Origin: Amphibacillus xylanus NBRC 15112
GTDB taxonomy: Bacteria; Bacillota; Bacilli; Bacillales; Amphibacillaceae
Direction of reading: 5' to 3'
Length of the DNA: 64,000 bases
NCBI RefSeq assembly: GCF_000307165.1
Contig: NC_018704.1
Span: 868,001-932,000, forward strand
Part shown: in pieces, positions 17,923-27,929 of the stretch
How positions within the stretch are numbered: position 1 is the stretch's first letter
Layout of the letters: every line of letters begins with the position of its first letter
Notes under the pieces: model-generated
Seen by the model: only the letters and a program-made list of their open reading frames with translations
Told to the model about the DNA's origin: nothing
Databases searched by the model: none
Translations under genes and position numbers: made by a program

Positions 17923-18912
17923 TTAATCAAACATGTCTGTTGAGTGTCTTGGCTGTAGTCTTGCATCAGGCTCGATGTGTGCCATTGCGTTATTAATCGC
18001 AGTAGGCCCCTCACCAAAACCAGTAGCAATTAATTTTACTTTTCCTGGATAAGTACAAATATCACCTGCTGCATAAATACCTTCAATATTTGTTTCCATC
18101 TTTGAATTAACGACGATGCTATTTTTTTCAATTTCTAATCCCCAGTCTTTAATTGGGCCTAGCTTTGAGATAAAACCGTAATTACAAATTACTTCGTCAA
18201 CATCAATCGTATGAACCTGATCGCCTCTTACTTCTTTAACGACAACTTGCTCAATACGATCATCACCAATTAACTTTTCTGGAACAAAAGGTGTTAAGAT
18301 ATTTACACTTGATTCAGTTAACCGCTTCACGCTATGTTCATGTGCGCGGAATTGATCACGTCGATGAATTAAAGTTACCTCTTTTGCGATCGGCTCAAGC
18401 ATTAAAGCCCAATCAACTGCTGAATCTCCACCGCCAAATAAAACAACTCGTTTATCTTTAAATTGATTCATATTATCAACATAATAATGGAGATTACGAT
18501 TTTCAAACATTTTAGCTTCGCTTAAATTTAATTTTCTTGGTTGAAACGCTCCATTGCCAGCAGTAATAATGATCGTTTTAGAGAGATGGACTTCTTTGTT
18601 TGTCGTTAATTTGAAAGTACCATCTTCTAATTTCTCAACTTGTTCTACTGACTCTTCTAAACAAAAAGTTGGATCGAACAATTTTAGTTGTTCTTTTAGA
18701 TTGTTAACTAATTGTTGGGCGCCGATTTTTGGGAACCCAGCAATATCATATATATTTTTTTCAGGGTAAAGGGCGCTCAATTGGCCGCCTATATGAGGTA
18801 GACTCTCAATAATCTTAACACTTGCTTGTCTAAGCCCACCATAAAAGGCAGTAAATAAACCAACTGGACCAGCCCCGATAATCGTTACGTCATATATTTT
18901 ATTTTCTACCAT
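17923..18912 (-). CDS. yumC: ferredoxin/flavodoxin-NADP+ reductase, thioredoxin-reductase type (YumC)
   Basis: 329 residues from the ATG at 18912 (AAGGATG upstream). FAD motif [18 protein letters not shown] at the N-terminus, NADP motif [14 protein letters not shown] in the middle, and the C-terminal FAD motif [14 protein letters not shown]. It lacks the CxxC active site of thioredoxin reductase, as expected for YumC. Transfers electrons between NADPH and ferredoxin/flavodoxin. An in-frame ATG six codons upstream lacks a ribosome site. Confidence 0.92.
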   Translation of the reverse strand: MVENKIYDVTIIGAGPVGLFTAFYGGLRQASVKIIESLPHIGGQLSALYPEKNIYDIAGFPKIGAQQLVNNLKEQLKLFDPTFCLEESVEQVEKLEDGTFKLTTNKEVHLSKTIIITAGNGAFQPRKLNLSEAKMFENRNLHYYVDNMNQFKDKRVVLFGGGDSAVDWALMLEPIAKEVTLIHRRDQFRAHEHSVKRLTESSVNILTPFVPEKLIGDDRIEQVVVKEVRGDQVHTIDVDEVICNYGFISKLGPIKDWGLEIEKNSIVVNSKMETNIEGIYAAGDICTYPGKVKLIATGFGEGPTAINNAMAHIEPDARLQPRHSTDMFD

Positions 18913-19119
18913 TTTTTCATCCTTCCTCATTGGTGCACGTATACACAGTTAAAATCCATTTTAACATACTTGTTACAATAATAATTAAAATTAATTTTAG
19001 AATCAAGCAAGTCTGTTTGTGATTGATTTTGGTGATTGAAAAAAACAACTAAACCGGCTAAGATAAATATGACAAGATTGTGACAAAAATGATTTTAACA
19101 ATCGATAGGAGGGTTTAAC

Positions 19120-20334
19120 ATGACCCCGCTTAAAATAGTAGTTTTAGGAGCTGGCTATGCTGGCTTAACAGCAATTTTAAAGCTACAGCATGCTAAAATA
19201 GAACAATCAATTGAATTGACATTAATTAATAAACATCAATATCACTATCAAACATCATGGCTGCACCGCAATGCTGCGGGCTCCCATTCTGTTAATGATA
19301 CTATTTTTGACCTTAAAGACATATTAGATTTGCAGAAAGTAAATTTAATTGAAGCATCTGTTACTGACATTGATCCAAAGCAACAAATAATTAAAACTGA
19401 TAGTGGTGCATATCCATATGACTATTTAATTATTGGCTTAGGTTCAGAAATTGACTCTTTTCAAATTCCTGGACTAAAAGAGCACGCCTATTCAATTACG
19501 ACACTGACCAGAGCAATGCGCCTGCATCAAAGGATATTAACGATTTTAGATGAATATCGCCAAACATCAATGTCACGTGATCTCCAATTTGTTATTGGTG
19601 GTGGAGGCTTTACGGGAGTTGTCTTACTTGGAGAATTAACGGAACAATTACCGATTCTATGTGCTGAAAGAGGGATCGATTATCGTAAAATCAAACTTCT
19701 TTCAATCGAATATGAGTCAACTGTGTTACCTGAATTCGATCTCGAATTGGGCGAATATGCTATGCAACAATTAGAAAATCGACGTGTTGAATTTAAATTA
19801 GGAACAAAAATTAAGTCATTGAATTCTAATAGTATCAAGATCGAGCGGTCTGGAATTGTGGAAGATTTACCCGTTGATTTATTTGTTTGGACCGCTGGTG
19901 TCAGAGGGAACCACTTAATTGAGCAGGCCAAAATCCCAACAATGCTTGGTCGTGTTGAAGTTGAACAAGACTTAACTGTACCGGGATATCCATCAATTTA
20001 TGTCATTGGTGATGTTGCGCTTGTTAAAGATCCAAAAGGGCGTGCATATTTACCTAATGCTGATATTGCCATTCAAAAGGCTAAAACAGCTGTCGATAAC
20101 TTATTATTAAAGCTCTCAGGATCTGATGAGATCATTCCATTTGAATTCAAAAATAAAGGGACAATTGCTTCGATTGGTGCTAAAGATGCAATTGGTGTGA
20201 CAGCTAATGGGAGAAGAATTTTTGGTAGACCTGTTGCTTATTTGAAGAAGTTATCTGATTATCAGTTTTTATATGAAATTGGTGGATGGAAGCTTGTAAG
20301 AATGCAAATGAAAAAGAGAAGTAGTATAGATTGA
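19120..20334 (+). CDS. type II NADH dehydrogenase-like flavoprotein (YumB/Ndh)
   Basis: 404 residues. Monotopic membrane flavoprotein family passing electrons from NADH to quinone. FAD site VVLGAGYAGLTAILKLQ, NADH site VIGGGGFTGVVLLGELTEQL (about 150-170), second FAD site YPSIYVIGDVALVKD, and a C-terminal basic amphipathic tail (VRMQMKKRSS). The NADH-site motif normally reads GFTGxE; here the Glu is Val. GGAGGG precedes the ATG. Divergent from yumC. Confidence 0.85.
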   Translation: MTPLKIVVLGAGYAGLTAILKLQHAKIEQSIELTLINKHQYHYQTSWLHRNAAGSHSVNDTIFDLKDILDLQKVNLIEASVTDIDPKQQIIKTDSGAYPYDYLIIGLGSEIDSFQIPGLKEHAYSITTLTRAMRLHQRILTILDEYRQTSMSRDLQFVIGGGGFTGVVLLGELTEQLPILCAERGIDYRKIKLLSIEYESTVLPEFDLELGEYAMQQLENRRVEFKLGTKIKSLNSNSIKIERSGIVEDLPVDLFVWTAGVRGNHLIEQAKIPTMLGRVEVEQDLTVPGYPSIYVIGDVALVKDPKGRAYLPNADIAIQKAKTAVDNLLLKLSGSDEIIPFEFKNKGTIASIGAKDAIGVTANGRRIFGRPVAYLKKLSDYQFLYEIGGWKLVRMQMKKRSSID

Positions 20335-20377
20335 AATGAAATTGGCGACCCTGTCTAGATAGGAAGGGAGTTTAGCG

Positions 20378-20599
20378 ATGAAAAGATTTATCTACTATCT
20401 CATCTTAACGTGTGTGCTTGTATTAGCAGCACTCACAACAATTAGTGCTATATCAAATATATCATTATTCGGTATTAATCAAGGGTTTGCTACACATACA
20501 AGTCAGCACTATTTCATTCGATCAATTGACTTTGATTATAAAACAGAGGCAATTGCTGCATTTAAATCGAATGAGTATAGCGAGCCAACAGCTATTTAA
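20378..20599 (+). CDS. small protein with N-terminal membrane segment, unknown
   Basis: 73 residues. Hydrophobic segment at about residues 4-26 (FIYYLILTCVLVLAALTTIS), followed by an extracytoplasmic tail of ~45 residues with no Cys. A good GGAAGGGAG ribosome site stands before the ATG. It follows the NADH dehydrogenase by 43 bases and shares its terminator, so probably is in the same transcript. I do not recognise a family. Confidence 0.6.
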   Translation: MKRFIYYLILTCVLVLAALTTISAISNISLFGINQGFATHTSQHYFIRSIDFDYKTEAIAAFKSNEYSEPTAI

Positions 20600-20612
20600 A
20601 AGAGGGTAAATT

Positions 20613-20672
20613 AAAAGCAGTTCAATGATTAGATAATGTCTTTATGACTATCTAATCATTGAACTGCTTTTT
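20613..20672. terminator. bidirectional terminator
   Basis: Long perfect stem AAAAGCAGTTCAATGATTAG (+ATA) with its complement, between convergent genes. Confidence 0.88.
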
Positions 20673-20680
20673 GGTTTGAT

Positions 20681-21163
20681 TTAAAAAAGTGGGTAAGCAA
20701 GTAAAGCTAAAACAATACCAGTTAAGCCACCAAAGAAAACCTCGATTGGTTGATGACCTAATAATTCTTTTAATTCTTGCTTCTTCTCATATTCTTTTTT
20801 CTTAGACCAGCCTTTTGCTTCTTCAACAAAATATTGAAAATCTTTAACAAGCATATTTAAGACAATAGCTTGTTCACCAGCCTGTCTTCTAATTCCGGTT
20901 GCGTCGAACATGATAATAATACTAAATATACATGAGACAGCAAAAATACCGGATGATAATCCGTGCTCTATCCCAATTCCAGTCGTTACAGCAGCAACAG
21001 CAGCAGAGTGGCTACTTGGCATACCTCCAGTGCTAAATGCAAGGCCAGGCTTAAATTCTTTCGTTGCAATATAATGGATTGGAACTTTAATTCCTTGGGC
21101 AAATAATATTGCAAATAGTGAAATTATAAGTGGGAAATTTTTTAATAGAGCCACTCCTGACAC
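20681..21163 (-). CDS. yuiD: divergent PAP2-family membrane protein (YuiD)
   Basis: 160 residues, about four membrane segments. FSTGGMPSSHSAAVAAVTTG and MFDATGIRRQAGEQAIVLN are the hallmark of the DUF212 'divergent PAP2' family, which keeps PAP2 phosphatase-like SxH residues. Exact substrate unknown. Synteny with B. subtilis yuiD supports the name. Confidence 0.88.
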   Translation of the reverse strand: MSGVALLKNFPLIISLFAILFAQGIKVPIHYIATKEFKPGLAFSTGGMPSSHSAAVAAVTTGIGIEHGLSSGIFAVSCIFSIIIMFDATGIRRQAGEQAIVLNMLVKDFQYFVEEAKGWSKKKEYEKKQELKELLGHQPIEVFFGGLTGIVLALLAYPLF

Positions 21164-21235
21164 ATCCCTTCATCCTCAAATCAATGCTATCGATTATTAT
21201 AGCACAAGTTTTTTATTTAAGTCATTCAATTCTGA

Positions 21236-21832
21236 CTAATATTTTGGCTTTAAATGAGGCGAAATACTCGGGAACAGTCGATAATATCTGATATAAATCA
21301 CCATTGCAACTAGGGCAAGACCAGCATCTTTTATTAAAAAGGGGATCATTGAAACCCAAGCTGTCAGATAGCCGACCTCGATTCCTAACCAACTGTTCAT
21401 CGCTAAATACATATAACTAACACCTATTATGTAATTAACCATTACACCGACTAAGCAAACATAAATAATTGTCGACTTTGTGAAGTTTGATTTTTTTTCA
21501 GTTAGATACCCAGTTACGAAGGCAACGAAAATAAATGAGATTAAGAAACCGCCAGTATAGTTAATTAAAACAAATGGACCTCCTTGCATTTGAGCAAAGA
21601 CAGGTACGCCGATTACACCTAACAATAGATAACCAATCATAGAGAGTGCACCGACTCGTTTGCCAAGCAGTAAGCCAGCTAAAATACTAAAGAATGTTTG
21701 CAGTGACAGTGGCACTGACACGCCACCAATCGGAATCGCAAGAAATGGAGCCCAGCTCGTTAGATTTGCTCCAATTGCCATTAAACAAATAAAAATAGCA
21801 CTATAACATAGTTCCCTTGTTGTTAATTTCAT
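21236..21832 (-). CDS. bioY: biotin ECF transporter S component
   Basis: 198 residues, six membrane segments. FLAIPIGGVSVPLSLQTFFS and GYLLLGVIGVPVFAQMQGGP are BioY signatures. Substrate-binding subunit that works with the shared EcfA/A'/T module encoded elsewhere. No biotin synthesis gene is near, suggesting uptake matters. A BirA operator sits just upstream. Confidence 0.93.
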   Translation of the reverse strand: MKLTTRELCYSAIFICLMAIGANLTSWAPFLAIPIGGVSVPLSLQTFFSILAGLLLGKRVGALSMIGYLLLGVIGVPVFAQMQGGPFVLINYTGGFLISFIFVAFVTGYLTEKKSNFTKSTIIYVCLVGVMVNYIIGVSYMYLAMNSWLGIEVGYLTAWVSMIPFLIKDAGLALVAMVIYIRYYRLFPSISPHLKPKY

Positions 21833-21845
21833 CTTTTCCCCTCCA

Positions 21846-21875
21846 TTGTAAACTTTATTTTTACTAGGTTAACAA
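21846..21875 (-). promoter_or_regulatory. BirA operator of bioY
   Basis: TTGTAAAC - 14 bases - GTTAACAA, matching the Gram-positive BirA operator (TTGTTAAC - about 15 - GTTAACAA) with one mismatch. It lies 14 bases before the bioY start, so biotin-bound BirA would block transcription. Confidence 0.85.
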
Positions 21876-21909
21876 TTTGTAATATTTGAGAGTTTGTCTA
21901 ATGACAAAC

Positions 21910-22629
21910 TCAGTTCGAATCATTCATAATCGCTGTTTCTAAAGCGACTTCAATCATATCGTTAAAAGTTGTTTGACGTTCTTGAGCTGTTGTTTCTTCA
22001 CCTGTTAAGACATGATCTGAAACAGTTAAAATCGCTAATGCTTGTCGATTATATTTTGCAGCTAACGTATAAAGGGCAGTTGCTTCCATTTCCACACCTA
22101 AGATTTGATAATTGGCTAATTTTTCAAATAGTTCTAATCCATTATCACGATAGAAGCTGTCGCTCGTAAATACGTTGCCAACTCGTAAGTTCAATTGTTT
22201 TTCTAATCCAACCTGGTAAGCATTTTTAAGTAATTCAAAGTCAGCTAATGGGGCAAAATCAATACCACCAAACACCATACGATTCACTTGTGAGTCTGTT
22301 GTAGCGCCTTGAGCTAAAATGACATCACGTACTTTGACGTCTTTTTGCAGAGCACCACATGTACCAACACGAATTAGTTTTTTTACATCGTATTCTTGTA
22401 TGAGCTCATTGACGTATATTGATATCGATGGTACCCCCATTCCTGTGCCTTGAACAGAGATACGTTCATTTTTATACGTTCCAGTATAACCAAGCATACC
22501 GCGGACGTCATTATAACAAACAGGATTTTCTAAAAAATTTTCAGCAATATATTTAGCTCGTAATGGATCCCCAGGTAATAAGATTTTATCGGCAATTTCT
22601 CCTTGTTTTGCACCTATATGTGTACTCAT
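21910..22629 (-). CDS. deoD: purine nucleoside phosphorylase, DeoD type
   Basis: 239 residues, hexameric PNP family. Cleaves purine (deoxy)nucleosides with phosphate. [20 protein letters not shown] with DPLRAK (phosphate site), [20 protein letters not shown] and [10 protein letters not shown] (catalytic Asp) are all present. It is a separate transcription unit from bioY. Confidence 0.95.
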   Translation of the reverse strand: MSTHIGAKQGEIADKILLPGDPLRAKYIAENFLENPVCYNDVRGMLGYTGTYKNERISVQGTGMGVPSISIYVNELIQEYDVKKLIRVGTCGALQKDVKVRDVILAQGATTDSQVNRMVFGGIDFAPLADFELLKNAYQVGLEKQLNLRVGNVFTSDSFYRDNGLELFEKLANYQILGVEMEATALYTLAAKYNRQALAILTVSDHVLTGEETTAQERQTTFNDMIEVALETAIMNDSN

Positions 22630-22872
22630 GATTGTGCCTCCTGTACCTTTTATAGATAAAAGTTAACACAATTATTTTAATATTACAAATTATTTTGTTA
22701 GAGCGTTTAAAGCATAAAAATAGAAATATATTAGATTATTTTATGAAATGATAGATAAACTTAACAAATTAGTTCATTTCATGTTAAAATTAGTATATAA
22801 TAGCTATAAATAATCTATTTTTTTAATAAGATGGATTATTTAAAATGATGATCATAGTTGGGAGGAAAGAGT

Positions 22873-23136
22873 ATGAGAGAGCAAACGTTTACAATCACAG
22901 ATGATACGGGTATTCACGCGCGTCCTGCAACACTATTAGTAAATAAGGCAGGACAGTATGAGTCTGACGTCCAAATGCACTATAATGGAAAAACAGTAAA
23001 CTTAAAATCAATTATGGGTGTCATGTCTTTAGGTGTACCTAAAGGGGCAGAAATTAGAGTAACTTGCGAAGGTCCAGATGAGGATGAAGCAATCGAAGGT
23101 GTAGCAGCTGCTATTCGCGAACAACTCGGTGAATAA
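22873..23136 (+). CDS. ptsH: phosphocarrier protein HPr
   Basis: 87 residues. His15 in [10 protein letters not shown] is the PTS phosphorylation site, which separates HPr from Crh. Ser46 in [12 protein letters not shown] is the HPr-kinase site used in CcpA-mediated catabolite repression. The ATG at 22873 follows GGAGGAAAG. Unlike most Firmicutes, ptsI does not follow: a terminator stands right behind the gene. Confidence 0.93.
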   Translation: MREQTFTITDDTGIHARPATLLVNKAGQYESDVQMHYNGKTVNLKSIMGVMSLGVPKGAEIRVTCEGPDEDEAIEGVAAAIREQLGE

Positions 23137-23139
23137 TAA

Positions 23140-23182
23140 GAAAGAAAGATCTATCTCACGTGAATAGATCTTTCTTTTTTTT
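23140..23182 (+). terminator. ptsH terminator
   Basis: Stem AAAGAAAGATCTAT / ATAGATCTTTCTTT with loop CTCACGTGA and a run of T. Confidence 0.88.
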
Positions 23183-23220
23183 GGCATTTTATGCTTGATC
23201 GATCGTAAAGATTTTATTTA

Positions 23221-23291
23221 GAGCATAAAATGAAAAAAGCGAGCATTAATCATTAATTTCAAGCATAATACCTACTACTTCGAGCATAAAA
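23221..23291. repeat. degenerate ~20-bp tandem repeats (GAGCATAAA)
   Basis: GAGCATAAAA (23221), GAGCATTAAT (23241), AAGCATAATA (23261) and GAGCATAAAA (23282) recur every 20-21 bases; an inverted copy TTTTATGCTT lies at 23188. The unit between them is not conserved. Confidence 0.6.
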
Positions 23292-23330
23292 CCAATTATT
23301 TTAATTAAAAACGAAACCTGTTCACTGCAT

Positions 23331-24500
23331 TTAACTCAAACGATCAAGTGCTGCAATAATTTTATCAACACCTACTTTAATGTATGAACTTGGACTTGCT
23401 AAGTTAAGGCGCATAAAACCACGACCTTCCTCACCAAAGCTTAAGCCATTATTCAGGCCAACTTTTGCTTCTTCATTCATAAATTTAACTAACTCACCTT
23501 GTGTGAGGTTCATCTTTCTACAGTCAAGCCAAAGCAGATAAGTTCCCTCAGGTTCGATGACGTCAATTTTTGTACAATTTGCAAAAGCCTTTTTTACAAT
23601 TTGTCGATTATGATCTAACAGCTTGATTAAATGACTTAACCATTCATCTCCGTGTTGATATGCAGCTTCTAATGCTGTAATTCCTAATGTGTTTAATGAT
23701 CCCATCCCATAATTTGAAAGAGCAGAAGCAATTTCTTCACGCATCTTTTTACAAGGGACGATGGCATATGATACTTGTAATCCGGCGAGATTAAATGTTT
23801 TTGTTGGTGAATAACAAGATACAATTCTATTGCTCATCATAGTATCGAGCGAATTTAACGGTATGTGCTGATAAGGCTGATAAATAAGATCAGCATGAAT
23901 TTCATCAGAAATAATTAAGACATTGTATTTTTTCGCAAGCTCTAAAATTTTCACAAGCTCACTTTTAGTCCAAACTCTTCCAACTGGGTTGTGCGGACTA
24001 CAGAAAAGTAATGCTTTTACACCTTGCTTAAACTTTTCTTCAAGATCATCAAAGTCAATGGTGTATTGTCCATTCTCGAAAATAAGTGGGTTTGTTACTA
24101 ATTCTCTATCATGATATTTAATGATTTGATGAAAAGGGTGGTAAACAGGTGTTTGAATTAAGATTTTGTCGCCAGGATTTGTTTGAGACAAAATCGTCAT
24201 ATGAATTGTTGTAAGTACACCTGGGCTGTATATTATCCAATCCGGATCAATCTCCCATTTGTGTTGCTTCCTTAGCCAGTTCTTTATTGTTAGGTTCAAC
24301 TGATTATCTGTTATGGTGTAGCCAAATACACCGTGTTCAATACGCTTAATTAATGCATCTTTGATTGGTTCAGCAATTTCAATGTCCATATCAGCAATCC
24401 ACATCGGTTGGACATCATCTGAACCAAAGATATTTTTGACTAGATCCCATTTTGCTGAACGCGTGCCTTTTCGATTAGGTAAGGATTTAAAGATTGTCAT
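23331..24500 (-). CDS. PatB/MalY-type PLP aminotransferase, cystathionine beta-lyase
   Basis: 389 residues, fold-type I PLP enzyme. The motif MWIADMDIEIAEPIKDAL is specific for the MalY/PatB subgroup. CSPHNPVGRVWT, IISDEIHADLIY and the PLP lysine in YSPTKTFNLAGLQ are present. PatB of B. subtilis is a C-S lyase acting on cystathionine and other S-conjugates, so the enzyme can feed homocysteine to MetE. Monocistronic. Confidence 0.9.
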   Translation of the reverse strand: MTIFKSLPNRKGTRSAKWDLVKNIFGSDDVQPMWIADMDIEIAEPIKDALIKRIEHGVFGYTITDNQLNLTIKNWLRKQHKWEIDPDWIIYSPGVLTTIHMTILSQTNPGDKILIQTPVYHPFHQIIKYHDRELVTNPLIFENGQYTIDFDDLEEKFKQGVKALLFCSPHNPVGRVWTKSELVKILELAKKYNVLIISDEIHADLIYQPYQHIPLNSLDTMMSNRIVSCYSPTKTFNLAGLQVSYAIVPCKKMREEIASALSNYGMGSLNTLGITALEAAYQHGDEWLSHLIKLLDHNRQIVKKAFANCTKIDVIEPEGTYLLWLDCRKMNLTQGELVKFMNEEAKVGLNNGLSFGEEGRGFMRLNLASPSSYIKVGVDKIIAALDRLS

Positions 24501-24758
24501 TATGTGTTCGACTCCTTTTTGAATACTACTGTACTTTACAGTTGGAAATTATTATAACATAATTCTGTTTTATTCCGTATGATTTGTTCGTATCATTTGT
24601 ATAGATTGAACACATAGTAAATAATAAGGAAAAGCAAAAATATTGTCGTTTATTTTAAAACTGTGTTAGAATATATAATTGTGTATAAAACTATCGGTGA
24701 ATCCAACGATTATTTGTAATCGTTATTGATTTGTCAATCAAAAACAGGAGTTGTTATT

Positions 24759-25121
24759 ATGTCAGAAAAATTAACAGTAGGTCAAGTATTAACAGGTAAA
24801 GTAACGGGTGTTCAACCATACGGTGCATTTGTAGCTTTAAATGATCAAGTTCAAGGACTTGTTCACATTTCAGAAATCACTCACGGATTTGTTAAAGATA
24901 TCAATGAGCATATCGCAGTTGGTGATGAGGTAAATGTTAAAATTTTAGCAATTGATGAAGAAAAAAATAAATATTCTTTATCGATTCGTGCAACTGAGGA
25001 AGCCCCAAAGCAAGCTAAACCGAAAAGACAAGCCCCGGCTATGCAACAAGATGAGCAAGGTTTCAACACATTAAAAGATAAACTTGGTGAGTGGTTGAAG
25101 CAATCTGATCTAAATAAATAA
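24759..25121 (+). CDS. yugI: S1-domain RNA-binding protein, general stress protein 13
   Basis: 120 residues. One S1 domain (VGQVLTGKVTGVQPYGAFVA, GLVHISEITHG) followed by a basic/Gln-rich linker and a short helix. Family members bind RNA or ribosomes and are stress-induced in B. subtilis. ATG at 24759 has ACAGGAG upstream. Next gene is pgi, as around yugI in B. subtilis. Confidence 0.9.
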   Translation: MSEKLTVGQVLTGKVTGVQPYGAFVALNDQVQGLVHISEITHGFVKDINEHIAVGDEVNVKILAIDEEKNKYSLSIRATEEAPKQAKPKRQAPAMQQDEQGFNTLKDKLGEWLKQSDLNK

Positions 25122-25130
25122 TTAAAATAT

Positions 25131-25165
25131 CCAGGTCAAGTTATTATTACTTGATCTGGTTTTTC
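25131..25165 (+). terminator. yugI terminator
   Basis: Stem CCAGGTCAAG / CTTGATCTGG followed by T-rich sequence. Confidence 0.85.
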
Positions 25166-25300
25166 TTTTATCATTATTCGTTAAAATAGACTAGAAATTC
25201 ACATGGTTTTTTAATCTTCACAATTTTTATTTTTCTTACTTGATTTCAAACCATTATTTAGGTATCTTTAGTTTAGACTATTAATAAGGGGGTCAATTAT

Positions 25301-26647
25301 ATGACACATGTACGCTTCGAATACGATAAAGCATTACCGTTCTTCGGACAACATGAATTAGACTATTTAAAAGAGCCTGTTAAATTAGCTCATGAAATGG
25401 TGCACAATAAAACAGGTGCCGGAAACGACTTTTTAGGTTGGGTCGATTTACCAGAAAACTATGATAAAGAAGAATTTGACCGAATTAAAAAAGCAGCTGA
25501 GAAGATAAAGACAGATTCAGATGTTTTATTAGTTATCGGTATCGGAGGCTCTTATTTAGGAGCTCGTGCAGCAATTGATATGCTGAATCACTCATTCTAC
25601 AATGTACTATCAAAAGACCAACGTAAAACACCTCAAGTTATATTTGTTGGAAATAGTATTAGCTCAACATATATGAAAGATGTCTTTGATTTGTTAGAAG
25701 GCAAAGATGTTTCAATTAATGTTATTTCAAAAAGTGGAACAACGACTGAACCAGCAATCGCATTCCGTATTTTCCGTAAATATCTAATTGATAAATATGG
25801 TGAAGAAGAAGCAAAAGGCCGTATCTTTGCAACAACTGATAAGGCAAAAGGTGCTTTAAAGACACTTGCAGATGAGCAAGGTTATGAAACATTCGTTATT
25901 CCTGATGACGTTGGCGGCCGCTACTCTGTATTAACAGCGGTAGGATTGCTTCCAATCGCAGTAACTGGTGTTGATATTGACGCGATGATGGAAGGTGCTA
26001 AAAAAGCTCAGGATGAATTAGCAAATCCTAATCTTGATGAAAACCCAGCATACCAGTACGCTGCAATTCGAAATGTTCTTTATAATAAAGGTAAAACGAT
26101 TGAAATGTTAATCAACTATGAGCCAGCATTACAGTATTTCTCTGAGTGGTGGAAACAGTTATTTGGCGAAAGTGAAGGAAAAGACTTTAAAGGAATTTTC
26201 CCATCATCAGCTAATTTCTCAACTGACTTACACTCACTAGGTCAGTATGTACAAGAAGGTCGTCGTGATCTATTTGAAACTGTTTTACATGTTGAAAAAC
26301 CACGTCATGACTTGACGCTTGAGAAAGAGGATCAAGATCTTGATGGTTTGAACTATCTTGCTGGACAAACTGTTGACTTTGTAAATGAAAAAGCATATCA
26401 AGGAACAATGCTTGCTCATACAGATGGTCAAGTTCCAAACTTAATTATTCATTTACCAGAACTAGATGCTTATACATTTGGATATATTGTTTATTTCTTC
26501 GAGAAGGCTTGTGCAATTAGTGGGTACCTACTTGGTGTAAATCCATTTGACCAACCAGGTGTTGAAGCTTATAAGAAGAATATGTTCGCACTGCTTGGTA
26601 AACCAGGTTTTGAAAAAGAAAAAGAAGAATTAGAAAAACGTCTATAA
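25301..26647 (+). CDS. pgi: glucose-6-phosphate isomerase
   Basis: 448 residues. Interconverts glucose-6-P and fructose-6-P in glycolysis. [18 protein letters not shown] (sugar-phosphate loop), [15 protein letters not shown] and [16 protein letters not shown] are present; the catalytic Glu lies in [17 protein letters not shown] precedes the ATG. Monocistronic. Confidence 0.96.
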   Translation: MTHVRFEYDKALPFFGQHELDYLKEPVKLAHEMVHNKTGAGNDFLGWVDLPENYDKEEFDRIKKAAEKIKTDSDVLLVIGIGGSYLGARAAIDMLNHSFYNVLSKDQRKTPQVIFVGNSISSTYMKDVFDLLEGKDVSINVISKSGTTTEPAIAFRIFRKYLIDKYGEEEAKGRIFATTDKAKGALKTLADEQGYETFVIPDDVGGRYSVLTAVGLLPIAVTGVDIDAMMEGAKKAQDELANPNLDENPAYQYAAIRNVLYNKGKTIEMLINYEPALQYFSEWWKQLFGESEGKDFKGIFPSSANFSTDLHSLGQYVQEGRRDLFETVLHVEKPRHDLTLEKEDQDLDGLNYLAGQTVDFVNEKAYQGTMLAHTDGQVPNLIIHLPELDAYTFGYIVYFFEKACAISGYLLGVNPFDQPGVEAYKKNMFALLGKPGFEKEKEELEKRL

Positions 26648-26655
26648 TTGAATTA

Positions 26656-26692
26656 AACTCGTTAGTGATTCAGTTCGCTAGCGAGTTTTTTT
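26656..26692 (+). terminator. pgi terminator
   Basis: Stem AACTCGTTAGTG / CGCTAGCGAGTT with one mismatch and seven T. Confidence 0.8.
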
Positions 26693-26763
26693 CATATTGG
26701 AAGATATATTTATAACTGATTTTTTGCTATGATAGTGATAGTTTTAGAAAGGGGTAACGTATC

Positions 26764-27819
26764 ATGTTAGAAAACCAAGATTTTTTATTAGAACTACTTA
26801 ATACACCATCTCCATCTAGTATGGAAGTAGAAATTCAAAAAAAGTGGATCAACTATGTGAAAGATTTTGCCGATGAGATTATTACGGATCATGCGGGTAA
26901 TGCAATTGGTGTTTTAAATAAAGATGCTCAATTTAAAATTTTACTTGCTGGTCACATTGATGAAATTGCACTAGTTGTTAATCGCATTGACGAGGATGGT
27001 TTTATTTATTTTGATGAGGTTGGTAGGGTTAATCCGAAAGCTGCAATCGGAATGAGAGTACGAATCCAAGGTTATGGGAAAGAATTGATTGGTGTGATTG
27101 GCGTTAACGCTCAACACCTCGGTGGAATTAAAGGTGACTTTGAGCTAAGTGATCTTTTTATTGATGTCGGTGCAAAATCAAAAGCTGAAGTTGAACAATA
27201 TGTTCAAATTGGCGATTTAATTGTTTATGATCGTAAACCAGAGATTTTAATGGATCGCTATATTGCAGGTCGTGGCTTGGATAATCGTACAGGTGCATTT
27301 ATTGTAGCGGAAGTTTTACGAAAACTAGCTAATCGTGATGTGAAAGTCGGTGTTTATGCTGCAAGCACAGTTAATGAAGAGACGAATATGGGTGGTGCTT
27401 ATTTTGCTGCATCGGGCATTGAACCGACAATGGCAATCGCATGTGACGTGACATTTGCAACAGATCATCCGAACGTTGATCGCAATAAATATGGTGCGGT
27501 TAAGTTAGAAGGTGGTCCGGTGATTGCTAAAGGTGCGCCAATTAACCGTAAAATTAATCAGTGGTTAGAAAATACAGCTGAAAAATTAGATATGGCAATT
27601 CAATATGAGTTAACTCCGCGCTATACAGGAACAGATGCAGACCGAATGCGACTAACAGGTAAAGGTGTCCCTGTCGCTTTAGTGTCATTACCATTGCGAT
27701 ATATGCATTCACCTGTTGAAACAGTTAGTATAAAAGACATCGAGCAAGAAATTGAATTATTAGTTGAATTTATTGCTGGCTTAACAGGAGAAGAAAATCT
27801 AAATCCATTAGAAGATTAA
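26764..27819 (+). CDS. M42-family metallo-aminopeptidase
   Basis: 351 residues. Two-zinc aminopeptidase of the M42 (YsdC / glutamyl aminopeptidase / deblocking) group, forming tetrahedral dodecamers. Metal and catalytic residues: His64 in LLAGHIDEIA, Asp in GRGLDNRTGAF, Glu-Glu in VNEETNMGGAY, Asp in ACDVTFATDHP, His in YMHSPVETVS. Trims short peptides in the cytosol. GAAAGGGG precedes the ATG. Confidence 0.9.
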   Translation: MLENQDFLLELLNTPSPSSMEVEIQKKWINYVKDFADEIITDHAGNAIGVLNKDAQFKILLAGHIDEIALVVNRIDEDGFIYFDEVGRVNPKAAIGMRVRIQGYGKELIGVIGVNAQHLGGIKGDFELSDLFIDVGAKSKAEVEQYVQIGDLIVYDRKPEILMDRYIAGRGLDNRTGAFIVAEVLRKLANRDVKVGVYAASTVNEETNMGGAYFAASGIEPTMAIACDVTFATDHPNVDRNKYGAVKLEGGPVIAKGAPINRKINQWLENTAEKLDMAIQYELTPRYTGTDADRMRLTGKGVPVALVSLPLRYMHSPVETVSIKDIEQEIELLVEFIAGLTGEENLNPLED

Positions 27820-27821
27820 TT

Positions 27822-27858
27822 AAAAAATGTAGAGGTCAAATCCTCTACATTTTTTTGT
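27822..27858 (+). terminator. M42 peptidase terminator
   Basis: Stem AAAAATGTAGAGG / CCTCTACATTTTT with a four-base loop. Confidence 0.88.
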
Positions 27859-27929
27859 TTTTTAGATTCAATCTTAAATAGTGTTGATAGGTTTCATAAT
27901 TAGTCGAGAATAACTTTATTTTAGTTTTA

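Noticed and set aside
22873-23136. Crh instead of HPr
   Set aside because: His15 is present in GIHARPA; Crh lacks it.
23188-23291. CRISPR-like array
   Set aside because: Repeats are only ~10 bases, degenerate, 20-21 bases apart, with no spacers of normal length and no cas genes.
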